NCBI RefSeq assembly: GCF_003946395.1
Contig: NZ_RHNZ01000020.1
Span: 1 to 50,660 of the forward strand
Length of the DNA: 50,660 nt
From: Levilactobacillus fuyuanensis
GTDB lineage: Bacteria; Bacillota; Bacilli; Lactobacillales; Lactobacillaceae
Direction of reading: 5' to 3'
The translations under genes and the position numbers were made by a program. Under the pieces are notes generated by a model, which worked only from the letters and a program-made list of their open reading frames with translations, ran no database searches and was not told the DNA's origin. Of the stretch, positions 15,149 through 20,736 are shown in pieces; positions within the stretch are counted from its first letter, which is position 1; each line of letters opens with the position of its first letter.

Positions 15149-15299
15149 ATTGACGAACGAGAATGGCTGCCACGAGTGCCAGCTATCATGGGCACGGACC
15201 CATTACTTAGGTCATGTGCCTACTTGGAAGGTGAAGGCAGCTCTATGGCAGCAGAAAAAGCCAGTCATAAACGGCTGGAGAATCGAAGTGATTGGATGA
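15132..15299 (+). CDS. Small early protein before the methylase
   Basis: A 55-residue protein (MAMLVRLTNENGCHECQLSW...) read in a different frame from the long upstream extension of the methylase frame. It ends in an ATGA overlap with the methylase ATG at 15296, a strong sign that both are real and coupled. It contains CHEC and several Trp and basic residues, a possible small metal- or nucleic-acid-binding fold. ATG 15138 is an alternative start. Confidence 0.55.
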   Translation: MAMLVRLTNENGCHECQLSWARTHYLGHVPTWKVKAALWQQKKPVINGWRIEVIG

Positions 15300-16090
15300 A
15301 ACGAATTTTAAATTATCCGGGTAGTAAGTGGGCGATGGCTGACTTTATCATCAGTCTGATGCCGCCGCACACTACCTACGTGGAACCGTACTTCGGTAGT
15401 GGGGCCGTCTTCTTCAACAAGACTAAGAGCAAGGTGGAGACCATCAACGATTTGGACAGCCGAGTAGTCAATTTCTTCAAAGTTTGTCGTGATAGACCGG
15501 AAGAGTTGGCCCGTGCAATTGAGCTGACGCCGCTATCGCGTGAGGAGCACGAACTCGCCTATGAGCCATCAGATGACCCCATTGAGGACGCACGTCGCTT
15601 CATGGTGCGTAGCTGGCAGGCAATCGGTGGCAAGACGAGTGATCACACCGGGTGGCGGTCAAATATCGATAAGATTGGCGGCAAGGTTGGTGAATGGAAC
15701 CAGCTTGACGAACGAATCTTGGCAGTGGCGGACCGCCTAAAGGATGCACAAATTGAGCACCAACCGGCGCTACAGATTCTTGACCGCTACAACCGACCCG
15801 GAGTCCTGGCCTACGTGGACCCGCCGTACTTGCTCAGCACGCGGACCAAGCGCCACTACGCGGTAGAGATGACCGATGCCGACCATGAGGCACTATTGGA
15901 TACGCTAGTGAGATTTAAGGGCAAAGTGATCCTTAGTGGGTACCCAAGCAGCATGTATGACAGCTACCTGTGTGATTGGCATAAGCGTTACTTTGAAGCA
16001 CACGCTGAGGCAGGGCAAAGGCGGCAAGAGGTATTGTGGTGCAACTTTGAACCTGCTGGCAGCATTGTTTTATTGGAGGACACGAAATGA
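15296..16090 (+). CDS. DNA adenine methylase (D12 class)
   Basis: A 264-residue N6-adenine methyltransferase. Motif I is YPGSKW at the N-terminus plus VEPYFGSGAVFF (near residue 37); the catalytic motif IV is YVDPPYL (near residue 174). Usually such enzymes protect phage DNA from host restriction or influence packaging and expression. ATG 15296 (ATGA overlap with the upstream gene) is preferred to the 40-residue longer frame. No cognate endonuclease is nearby. Confidence 0.92.
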   Translation: MKRILNYPGSKWAMADFIISLMPPHTTYVEPYFGSGAVFFNKTKSKVETINDLDSRVVNFFKVCRDRPEELARAIELTPLSREEHELAYEPSDDPIEDARRFMVRSWQAIGGKTSDHTGWRSNIDKIGGKVGEWNQLDERILAVADRLKDAQIEHQPALQILDRYNRPGVLAYVDPPYLLSTRTKRHYAVEMTDADHEALLDTLVRFKGKVILSGYPSSMYDSYLCDWHKRYFEAHAEAGQRRQEVLWCNFEPAGSIVLLEDTK

Positions 16091-16365
16091 TTCCAGAAAT
16101 TGGAAAAGTATTTACGCTAAAAGCTGACAACTCAATTTTTGTCATGATAGATGACAGGTTCTCAACTAAAGGTGTTACCCCACTGGTTTTTATGAGACCC
16201 GAGGGATTCTGGATGAATCTAACGCCAAGAGGAGAGTCCAACTTCTGGCGTCGTCAGTTGGGTAAGGGATTCGAGTATCTAAGTGTGGAGCAATTATCCA
16301 AGCGGGCCACGGATGAGCACTGGTCAGACAATTTGGACAATTTACTGGAGGGATTACATGAGTAA
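16087..16365 (+). CDS. Small protein of unknown function
   Basis: A 92-residue protein overlapping the methylase stop by four bases (ATGA). It begins like a small beta-barrel (IGKVFTLKADNSIFVMIDDRF, PLVFMRPEGFWMNL) and ends in a helix. Not recognised. Confidence 0.65.
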   Translation: MIPEIGKVFTLKADNSIFVMIDDRFSTKGVTPLVFMRPEGFWMNLTPRGESNFWRRQLGKGFEYLSVEQLSKRATDEHWSDNLDNLLEGLHE

Positions 16366-16468
16366 GCAACGTAAGCATACCAAGAAGTCAACCATGCGAA
16401 AGAAGAAGCGCCGTATGGCGGAACACACACGGAAGCATGCGGCGAAAGGGGCGAAGAGCGATGAGTGA
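16358..16468 (+). CDS. Very basic small protein
   Basis: A 36-residue, strongly basic protein (MSKQRKHTKKSTMRKKKRRMAE...) with GGAGGG before ATG 16358, overlapping both neighbours by eight bases. Lys/Arg make up over 40 percent. It probably binds nucleic acid; no family is recognised. Confidence 0.55.
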   Translation: MSKQRKHTKKSTMRKKKRRMAEHTRKHAAKGAKSDE

Positions 16469-16736
16469 ATTAAGCTCGAAAGAAAAGGCCTATAACGACT
16501 GGTGGATGTCGCGGTTCGATAACAATCATTACAAGACCATCACGCTGTATCAGCACGGTAAAGAGGTCCAGACCTACACCACTGCGAACGCGGACTACTC
16601 CGATGAAGAGGACGCCGAGGATGCGCTACTCACCGCCAAGCTGATGGGCGTTAGCGTTTCGAGTGTCAGCGTTGATAGTACGCGATTTAAGGCCATTAAC
16701 GGCCAAGTCAGGAGGATTGCAAATGTCAACAGTTAA
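16461..16736 (+). CDS. Small early protein
   Basis: A 91-residue protein (MSELSSKEKAYNDWWMSRFDNN...) with an acidic middle (DYSDEEDAEDALL) and a beta-rich end. Its ATG overlaps the previous stop region and its 3' end overlaps the next start. Unknown function. Confidence 0.6.
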   Translation: MSELSSKEKAYNDWWMSRFDNNHYKTITLYQHGKEVQTYTTANADYSDEEDAEDALLTAKLMGVSVSSVSVDSTRFKAINGQVRRIANVNS

Positions 16737-16857
16737 GATTTATCGCAAGACGGCGACTATCACAGCCGAGCGGTTTGATGGGTGGATGGATACAGCCCAG
16801 AAGTACGGAATCCGTATTGAGACGGTTGATGATTTTATGAAATCCATAAATAGTTAG
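16723..16857 (+). CDS. Small early protein, last gene of the early operon
   Basis: A 44-residue protein (MSTVKIYRKTATITAERFDG...) with AGGAGG before ATG 16723. The start resembles small phage proteins that open with YRK-x-A-x-I-x-A-E-x-FDG and carry a substrate-like PGDYG tail elsewhere; that tail is absent here. Unknown function. Confidence 0.5.
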   Translation: MSTVKIYRKTATITAERFDGWMDTAQKYGIRIETVDDFMKSINS

Positions 16858-16861
16858 ATAC

Positions 16862-16887
16862 AAAAAAGGGCCGCCCGCCAGCAGCCC
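16862..16887 (-). terminator. Leftward intrinsic terminator between early and late control regions
   Basis: Reading leftward, GGGCTGC-TGGCGG-GCGGCCC is followed by six Ts. One position is a G-U pair leftward and a C-A mismatch rightward. It would stop antisense transcription from entering the early operon. Confidence 0.65.
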
Positions 16888-16952
16888 TCACCCAATTCGT
16901 TCTTACTCAATGGTCAACAAATTAATTATACCATTGATAGGGGCTGAAAGGG

Positions 16953-17420
16953 TTGGCTGAATTAGATTTTGACAATATGAACATGGGAAGTCTCTTCCCA
17001 GAGGTAGATGTTGGAGCAACTTTGCAAAACGTGACACACTTTTTATCTGTAGTATTGCCTAAGATGGTCCGTATCAGTGGACAGTCAATGAGCGACTTAA
17101 AATCACCTAGCTATGATGGAATGCCAAAATCTCAGCCATCAGGTAATGCGACAGATTCAAGAATTGTGCGGCGGTTATATGCCGAAGAAGTCGTTAAACG
17201 GACAATCCAAGCAATTAAACACTGTGATAAAGATTGCCAGAATATCTTAGATGAACTATATCTACAAGAACTATCAGATACTATGTGCTTTATGGACTTA
17301 GGATTTTCTGAGTCCAGCTATTTCCACGTTTGGAAGCCAAAAGCACTATTACAGTTTGCCGATTGCTACATGCTTGATGATCTCCATATTTTTAAAAAAA
17401 GCAGTTTTGATGCAGTTTGA
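16953..17420 (+). CDS. ArpU-family late transcription regulator
   Basis: A 155-residue protein of the ArpU/RinA-like group that switches on late genes. The family pattern is clear: a Ser/Gly-rich linker (SQPSGNATDSRIVRRLYAEEVVKRTIQAIKHC) followed by a sigma-like helix-turn-helix (DTMCFMDLGFSESSYFHVWKPKALLQFA). TTG 16953 is the likely start with AGGGG about ten bases upstream. An upstream gap of 95 bases holds a terminator and an AT-rich stretch. The last codons overlap a set of GCAG repeats, probably its own binding sites. Confidence 0.82.
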   Translation: MAELDFDNMNMGSLFPEVDVGATLQNVTHFLSVVLPKMVRISGQSMSDLKSPSYDGMPKSQPSGNATDSRIVRRLYAEEVVKRTIQAIKHCDKDCQNILDELYLQELSDTMCFMDLGFSESSYFHVWKPKALLQFADCYMLDDLHIFKKSSFDAV

Positions 17421-17437
17421 GTGCAGTTTTTGTGCAG
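17401..17437. promoter_or_regulatory. Four GCAG repeats on an 11-bp period (late-activator site)
   Basis: GCAGTTT-type repeats begin at 17401, 17412, 17423 and 17434, exactly 11 bases apart, so all face the same side of the helix. They overlap the end of the ArpU-like gene and lie about 35-70 bases before a TATTCT box, a spacing suited to an activator. Confidence 0.65.
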
Positions 17438-17469
17438 TCGGACAGCAGGCACTAGCCATATTTAAGGGT

Positions 17470-17475
17470 TATTCT
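17470..17475 (+). promoter_or_regulatory. Candidate late-promoter -10 box
   Basis: TATTCT (four of six bases match TATAAT) with no recognisable -35 box, as expected for an activator-dependent promoter. It lies downstream of the GCAG repeats and upstream of the tRNA-like cluster. Inference only. Confidence 0.35.
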
Positions 17476-17500
17476 AGTAACATCGAAAGAATTAAGAAAA

Positions 17501-17567
17501 ACACGCATAGCTCAATGGCAGAGCAGACAGTAATTGCCTGACGCGGGTTCGAATCCCGCTGCGTGCA
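17501..17567 (+). tRNA. Divergent tRNA-like gene without variable loop
   Basis: Six paired acceptor bases (CACGCA/TGCGTG; position 1-72 is A-C), TA at positions 8-9, a perfect D-arm (GCTC/GAGC) and a perfect T-arm (GCGGG-TTCGAAT-CCCGC). The space for the anticodon arm and variable loop is only 17 bases: GACAG-TAATTGC-CTGAC, with one A-A mismatch, no T at position 33 and no variable loop. Total 67 nt. No CCA is encoded. An amino acid cannot be assigned. It may be a decayed tRNA or a tRNA mimic. Confidence 0.5.
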
Positions 17568-17569
17568 TT

Positions 17570-17630
17570 GGCGAGCATTACAAATTGGGAGGCGACTCCC
17601 CTTCATTTTAAACGCTATTCTAGCTTGCCA
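17570..17630 (+). ncRNA. Structured element: 7-bp acceptor-like stem plus GNRA hairpin
   Basis: GGCGAGC pairs with GCTTGCC, followed by A in the discriminator position. Inside is a five-base-pair hairpin GGGAG-GCGA-CTCCC with a GNRA tetraloop, then TTCAT and GCTAT. It starts three bases after the preceding tRNA-like gene and shares its plan and several short blocks with 17749-17805. It is not a canonical tRNA. Confidence 0.4.
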
Positions 17631-17672
17631 AACTCCTTCATAAAATTGGCCGGCCTGCATAACCGGTCTTTT

Positions 17673-17746
17673 GGACCTTTAACTCAGCTGGGTAGAGTAG
17701 ACGGCTCATAACCGTTCGGTCGTAGGTTCGAATCCTACAAGGTCCA
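17673..17746 (+). tRNA. tRNA with CAU anticodon (Met or Ile2)
   Basis: A complete 74-nt cloverleaf: acceptor GGACCTT/AAGGTCC, D-arm ACTC/GAGT, anticodon arm GACGG-CTCATAA-CCGTT, variable CGGTC, T-arm GTAGG-TTCGAAT-CCTAC, discriminator A. No CCA is encoded. CAU tRNAs can be elongator Met or Ile2 (after lysidine formation); the sequence alone does not settle it. It is the only fully canonical tRNA in the window. Confidence 0.9.
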
Positions 17747-17748
17747 TC

Positions 17749-17805
17749 GGGCGCAATAACTTAAAGGAGATGGACTCTCCCGTTCATCCAAGGCTATAGC
17801 GCCCA
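17749..17805 (+). ncRNA. Structured element: acceptor-like stem plus hairpin (second copy type)
   Basis: GGGCGC pairs with GCGCCC, followed by A. Inside is GGAGA-TGGAC-TCTCC (or four pairs with a seven-base loop), then TTCAT and GCTAT as in 17570-17630. It begins two bases after the CAU tRNA. The shared plan with the first element suggests a repeated unit, not chance pairing. Confidence 0.4.
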
Positions 17806-17809
17806 TATT

Positions 17810-17891
17810 GTGATTGTAACTGGTGGTGGCCTATCAGAAGAGGGCGGTCTGAATTTGAATCCGTGTGTGGTTCGATTCCACACCAATCACA
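17810..17891 (+). tRNA. Divergent tRNA-like gene with 13-bp acceptor/T stack
   Basis: Perfect seven-pair acceptor (GTGATTG/CAATCAC, then A) and a six-pair T-arm GTGTGG-TTCGATT-CCACAC. The stacked helix is 13 bp, one longer than normal. The interior has no clear D-arm; a CAG flanked by T and AA sits in a poorly paired loop, and about 19 bases could be a long variable arm. No amino acid can be assigned. Selenocysteine tRNAs also have 13-bp stacks, but the UCA anticodon arm and long D-stem are not evident. Confidence 0.45.
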
Positions 17892-17893
17892 TT

Positions 17894-17951
17894 GCCCCAC
17901 GGGTGGCCTTGTAACCTCGCGTTAGTCCTGATGATGACCGAAAAATCATCG
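17894..17951 (+). other. Spacer with two small hairpins
   Basis: A short GCC...GGC hairpin at 17894-17907 and a six-pair hairpin GATGAT/ATCATC (17930-17935 with 17945-17950). It separates two tRNA-like genes; nothing else is evident. Confidence 0.3.
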
Positions 17952-17952
17952 T

Positions 17953-18060
17953 GCGCTTGTGACGGAATAGGTAGACGCTTAGCTAGGTGCGAGTAACGGG
18001 CGTGGGTTGACAACCCATGTGACCACACACCATGTAGGGTGCAAATCCCTGCCAAGCACA
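17953..18060 (+). tRNA. Long divergent tRNA-like gene with GAC anticodon arm
   Basis: Acceptor GCGCTTG/CAAGCAC (one C-A mismatch), a Leu-type D-arm segment (TGACGGAATAGGTAGACGC), and a six-pair T-arm GTAGGG-TGCAAAT-CCCTGC. A textbook anticodon arm GTGGG-TTGACAA-CCCAT (anticodon GAC, T33, A37) lies at 18002-18018, but 22 bases separate it from the D-arm, making the gene 108 nt. GTG-ACCA-CAC then forms a variable-arm-like hairpin. It could carry an insertion or be a composite; GAC would read Val codons, while the D-arm and variable arm look like Leu. Confidence 0.45.
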
Positions 18061-18098
18061 TTGGCCCTAAACAAATCTTGCTTAACGCTGGGTCATAC

Positions 18099-18141
18099 AA
18101 ATTAAACTGAAAAGAGGTGAAAACTTCTCTCAGTTTAGTTT
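18099..18141 (+). other. Long AT-rich hairpin after the tRNA-like cluster
   Basis: AAATTAAACTG pairs with CAGTTTAGTTT (11 positions, one G-U), with an inner AGAG/CTCT stem. It lies between the last tRNA-like gene and the terminator and may be a processing or protective structure. Confidence 0.4.
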
Positions 18142-18154
18142 AAAATTAGTCTGA

Positions 18155-18186
18155 GGAGCCATCTGTGGTAGAGCGGCTCCTTTTTT
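18155..18186 (+). terminator. Intrinsic terminator of the tRNA-like transcript
   Basis: GGAGCC and GGCTCC pair, followed by TTTTTTG. The 14-base loop contains GTGGTAGAG, reminiscent of a tRNA D-arm, so the terminator itself looks like a reduced tRNA (acceptor plus D-loop). Confidence 0.7.
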
Positions 18187-18293
18187 GTATAAAAGTGTCA
18201 TTATAATTTTCAAGATTAATACTTCCATTTTTAAAGGATCAATTTATTCTGATATACTTAGGTAAATTTCATTTTTTAATTGGAGGTATAAAG

Positions 18294-19370
18294 GTGTCAA
18301 TATATTATTCGGGTATTTATGGGGGGCTGGTGTCCACCAATAGCATTGGGGGCATTAATGAGCCAGGTGCAGTTATCATTAAGAAAAATATTTTTGGAAA
18401 GAAAGTGCAAAAAAATTTTTTTATCCTTTGGGGAATTATTGCTGAATCTTTGGATGGTTGGGACTCAGAGTTAAATGTTTTAAAAAACAGGTTACATATG
18501 GAACAGCCTTTTGACTTCTATGTACTTTTTAATTCTTTGCCGAATAAAATTGTTATTGCGTTTTCATCACAAAAAGCAACACGAGGAAATTGTAATCTTC
18601 TATTTGATGAAGCTGTCCTGTCTAGCGAAGTGGATACCATACTAAAAAAACGTGCAAAGATTTTATCTGGTATTGAATATTCGAAGTGGATATCTATACC
18701 AGTGGAGTTTGTTAAGGAATTTTCAGCAGAATTAGATGAAAAATTAGGTGTCAATCAAGATATAGATACTACTGCTGATTTAAGGAAATTAGGAGAAAGT
18801 ATTTGGCATAAGACTTTGCAATTAAATCATAGCCAAGATAAAAACATTTTTAAGTTTAAGAAAGAAGAGGTGGAGACTATGGATTTTAATCCGATCTTTA
18901 AAGCACGTAATTTGACAGTTGATAATAAATTAGCATTTGGAATTCTACAGTTTGATTCAAAAAGATCAGCATTTTTTGACGATTTAATTAAACCAGTGAT
19001 TGAAAAGGAATTTCAAATTAACGTAGTGAAATCCGGTGATATGTTTGATGCTAATAATTCCAACATCATGGAAAATATTTGGACTAGTATCAATACTTCT
19101 AAGTTTATTATTTGCGATCTTAGTGGGAAAAATCCCAATGTTTTTTATGAATTGGGGATTGCTAATACAATTGGTAAACCGGTTATAACGATCTGTGATG
19201 AAGATTCGTTTAAGAAAGACTATGACGGTAAGCTACCCTTTGATGTATCTACCACGAATACTATTTTTTATAGTGACACAGCTGTTGGGGCTAAGAAGTT
19301 TGAATCTAAACTAAAAGCGACCGTAAAGTCGATTATTACTGGCCAACCGATATCTGGTAATTTTTATTAA
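18294..19370 (+). CDS. TIR/nucleotide-binding-like effector candidate
   Basis: A 358-residue protein started at GTG 18294 (GGAGGTATAAAG upstream). The N-terminal ~200 residues are unfamiliar. Residues about 212-330 have the pattern of TIR-like / nucleoside-deoxyribosyltransferase-like domains: FGILQFDSKRSAFFDDLIKPVIE, GDMFDANNSNIMENIWTSI, FIICDLSGKNPNVFYELGIANTIGKPVITICD. In this fold the Asp of CDLSG and the Glu of FYELG are typical active-site residues. Such domains occur in NAD-consuming or nucleotide-signal-binding defence proteins. The gene is very AT-rich, lies alone between terminators, and looks like a moron acquired separately. Confidence 0.75.
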   Translation: MSIYYSGIYGGLVSTNSIGGINEPGAVIIKKNIFGKKVQKNFFILWGIIAESLDGWDSELNVLKNRLHMEQPFDFYVLFNSLPNKIVIAFSSQKATRGNCNLLFDEAVLSSEVDTILKKRAKILSGIEYSKWISIPVEFVKEFSAELDEKLGVNQDIDTTADLRKLGESIWHKTLQLNHSQDKNIFKFKKEEVETMDFNPIFKARNLTVDNKLAFGILQFDSKRSAFFDDLIKPVIEKEFQINVVKSGDMFDANNSNIMENIWTSINTSKFIICDLSGKNPNVFYELGIANTIGKPVITICDEDSFKKDYDGKLPFDVSTTNTIFYSDTAVGAKKFESKLKATVKSIITGQPISGNFY

Positions 19371-19380
19371 ATACAATTAA

Positions 19381-19403
19381 CGTCCTTCGGGGCGTTTTTA
19401 TTT
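19381..19403 (+). terminator. Terminator after the TIR-like gene
   Basis: CGTCC-TTCG-GGGCG followed by TTTTTATTTT, a UUCG-capped hairpin eleven bases after the stop. It runs into the first copy of a 20-bp repeat. Confidence 0.75.
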
Positions 19404-19415
19404 TGCCCAAAATTA
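19396..19415. repeat. 20-bp direct repeat, copy 1
   Basis: TTTTATTTTGCCCAAAATTA, identical to 20091-20110. Each copy directly follows a terminator hairpin; the two bracket the gene at 19518. The inner ATTTT-GCCC-AAAAT is itself an inverted repeat. Confidence 0.8.
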
Positions 19416-19477
19416 TTTAGTGCTAAAAATCCTGATATATCAAACAACAGTTATTTGGGGATAGTTGCAATTATCCT

Positions 19478-19505
19478 GTATAATTTATTTGTTGACAAAT
19501 TATAC
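19478..19505. promoter_or_regulatory. Promoter -10 box inside a 9-bp inverted repeat
   Basis: GTATAATTT and AAATTATAC are perfect inverted repeats around ten bases. The left arm contains TATAAT, and the right arm ends one base before the GGAGG of the next gene. A bound protein would block both promoter and translation start, so this is a likely operator. Confidence 0.6.
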
Positions 19506-19517
19506 GGAGGTTTTTAA

Positions 19518-20060
19518 ATGGAAAAATTAATTATACGGGCAGATGTAACGTGGCAGGAAATCGACGAAAGAGTTAATGATATTTCAAAACGAGCTCATGA
19601 AATCAATCAAATGTCTGATAGACAAAAGGCACTAAAAGAATTTCGAGAGCTACGTGATTACGTTGAAAGCGATATGCATGAGCTGAAACTTTCACGGAAT
19701 TCGGAAGTTCTGGATAACTGTGCCCCATTGCATTATTACCACCTCTATGGTACTCATATTCACTTTGAAAAGTTTGATACTGAGCATCTTGTATGGAATT
19801 TGGACGAGTTTGATCAAGCAAAAAAATGGTACGAAGCTTCTGTTTCACGTGCCTATATTTTGATTGAGGGTATTCCGGATTATGACTCAACAGTCTTTAT
19901 TCCAACCAAACCCATGAACCCATATACAGTTGATTTATCGCCTACGGCTTTCAAGGCCTATAGTAATGGGAAACATATTCAACTTCAAGCGCATGGTTTA
20001 GCAACGCAAAATGTAAGACTGGAAGAAACGTACGGACAGTTGTTTGAAATTGTTTTATAA
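19518..20060 (+). CDS. Accessory protein of unknown function in a repeat-bounded cassette
   Basis: A 180-residue soluble protein. The N-terminal third is helical and charged (EIDERVNDISKRAHEINQM, KALKEFRELRDYVESDMHEL, possible coiled coil); the rest looks mixed alpha/beta with many His and Tyr. No family recognised. GGAGG precedes ATG 19518. It has its own promoter with an operator-like dyad and its own terminator, and it lies between identical 20-bp repeats, all signs of an independently transcribed moron. Confidence 0.75.
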   Translation: MEKLIIRADVTWQEIDERVNDISKRAHEINQMSDRQKALKEFRELRDYVESDMHELKLSRNSEVLDNCAPLHYYHLYGTHIHFEKFDTEHLVWNLDEFDQAKKWYEASVSRAYILIEGIPDYDSTVFIPTKPMNPYTVDLSPTAFKAYSNGKHIQLQAHGLATQNVRLEETYGQLFEIVL

Positions 20061-20070
20061 GTTTTTTATG

Positions 20071-20099
20071 GCGTCGCGTAGCAGCGATGCTTTTATTTT
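20071..20099 (+). terminator. Terminator of the cassette gene
   Basis: GCGTCGC-GTAGCA-GCGATGC (one G-U pair) followed by TTTTATTTT, eleven bases after the stop codon. Confidence 0.7.
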
Positions 20100-20110
20100 G
20101 CCCAAAATTA
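20091..20110. repeat. 20-bp direct repeat, copy 2
   Basis: TTTTATTTTGCCCAAAATTA, identical to 19396-19415, 695 bp apart. Confidence 0.8.
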
Positions 20111-20123
20111 GGAGGTGGCCAGC

Positions 20124-20180
20124 ATGGACCAGATGGTAAATACAAAGTTTGGCCTGGTCAGCCGCACAGAACGGGATTGA
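20124..20180 (+). CDS. Possible 18-residue peptide
   Basis: ATG 20124 follows AGGAGGTGG and opens a frame of 18 codons (MDQMVNTKFGLVSRTERD). It may be a true micro-gene or the 5' remnant of a gene cut during cassette exchange. Confidence 0.25.
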   Translation: MDQMVNTKFGLVSRTERD

Positions 20181-20202
20181 TTTAACCAGGGAGGGATGCC
20201 CT

Positions 20203-20292
20203 ATGTGGCGACAAAACGTTAAGAATTTGATAGTAGGGCTTACGGCACTTGCTGTGGGTATCCTAATAGGGTGGTTAGCCTACTTATGGTAA
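20203..20292 (+). CDS. Small single-pass membrane peptide
   Basis: A 29-residue peptide with GGGAGGG before ATG 20203. MWRQNVKN is followed by a hydrophobic helix (LIVGLTALAVGILIGWLAYLW). It overlaps the start of the next gene by seven bases. It resembles small phage membrane peptides of unknown role. Confidence 0.5.
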   Translation: MWRQNVKNLIVGLTALAVGILIGWLAYLW

Positions 20293-20483
20293 AACGCAAA
20301 CAAACACCCATGTATTGGCAAAACGGCTCATATGCGTCTAAAACAGGGCATAAAATTGAACGCGATTTGGACCCGTGGGTCAGAGAGCAGTATGCAAAGC
20401 ATCACTCGCAAAAGAGTGGTGCTTTTTCTGTAGAAGAGATTACTGAAGGGAAGCATAAAAATGACAAATCAAGAATTCATTAA
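20286..20483 (+). CDS. Small basic protein
   Basis: A 65-residue basic protein (MVKRKQTPMYWQNGSYASKTGHK...). ATG 20286 overlaps the upstream peptide gene and its end overlaps the next gene by 23 bases. Unknown function. Confidence 0.5.
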   Translation: MVKRKQTPMYWQNGSYASKTGHKIERDLDPWVREQYAKHHSQKSGAFSVEEITEGKHKNDKSRIH

Positions 20484-20724
20484 TAAAGCAAAACAGTTAG
20501 TGGCCGATTACACTAATGATCACATGGACAAGACAGATGGTGTCCACATCACGGATGCTGATGTTTACGTTGCTTGGTCAGCTAAGACCTTGCAGAACTC
20601 TAAGGCGCTACTAAGTACAACACTATCAGACGGAATGTATTACGAATTAACTTATAACGGAGACAAAAAGCAAGTTTACCTGGATGCTTATAAAAAGTGG
20701 GAAAACGTTGAATACGAAATTTAA
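20461..20724 (+). CDS. DUF6275-like phage protein
   Basis: An 87-residue protein (FINKAKQLVADYTNDHMDKTDG, DVYVAWSAKTLQNSKALLSTTLSDGMYYELTYNGD) with the pattern of DUF6275 proteins found in many lactobacillus and staphylococcal phages. Biochemical role unknown. A weak AAGGGAAG precedes ATG 20461. Confidence 0.8.
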   Translation: MTNQEFINKAKQLVADYTNDHMDKTDGVHITDADVYVAWSAKTLQNSKALLSTTLSDGMYYELTYNGDKKQVYLDAYKKWENVEYEI

Positions 20725-20736
20725 GGAGGAATAGTA

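Noticed and set aside
15176-15295. 40-residue N-terminal extension of the adenine methylase
   Set aside because: A separate 55-residue gene in another frame ends in an ATGA overlap at 15296, and methylases of this class start at the YPGSKW region.
17810-17891. Selenocysteine tRNA
   Set aside because: The 13-bp acceptor/T stack fits, but the UCA anticodon arm and extended D-stem are not found, and no selenium genes are present.
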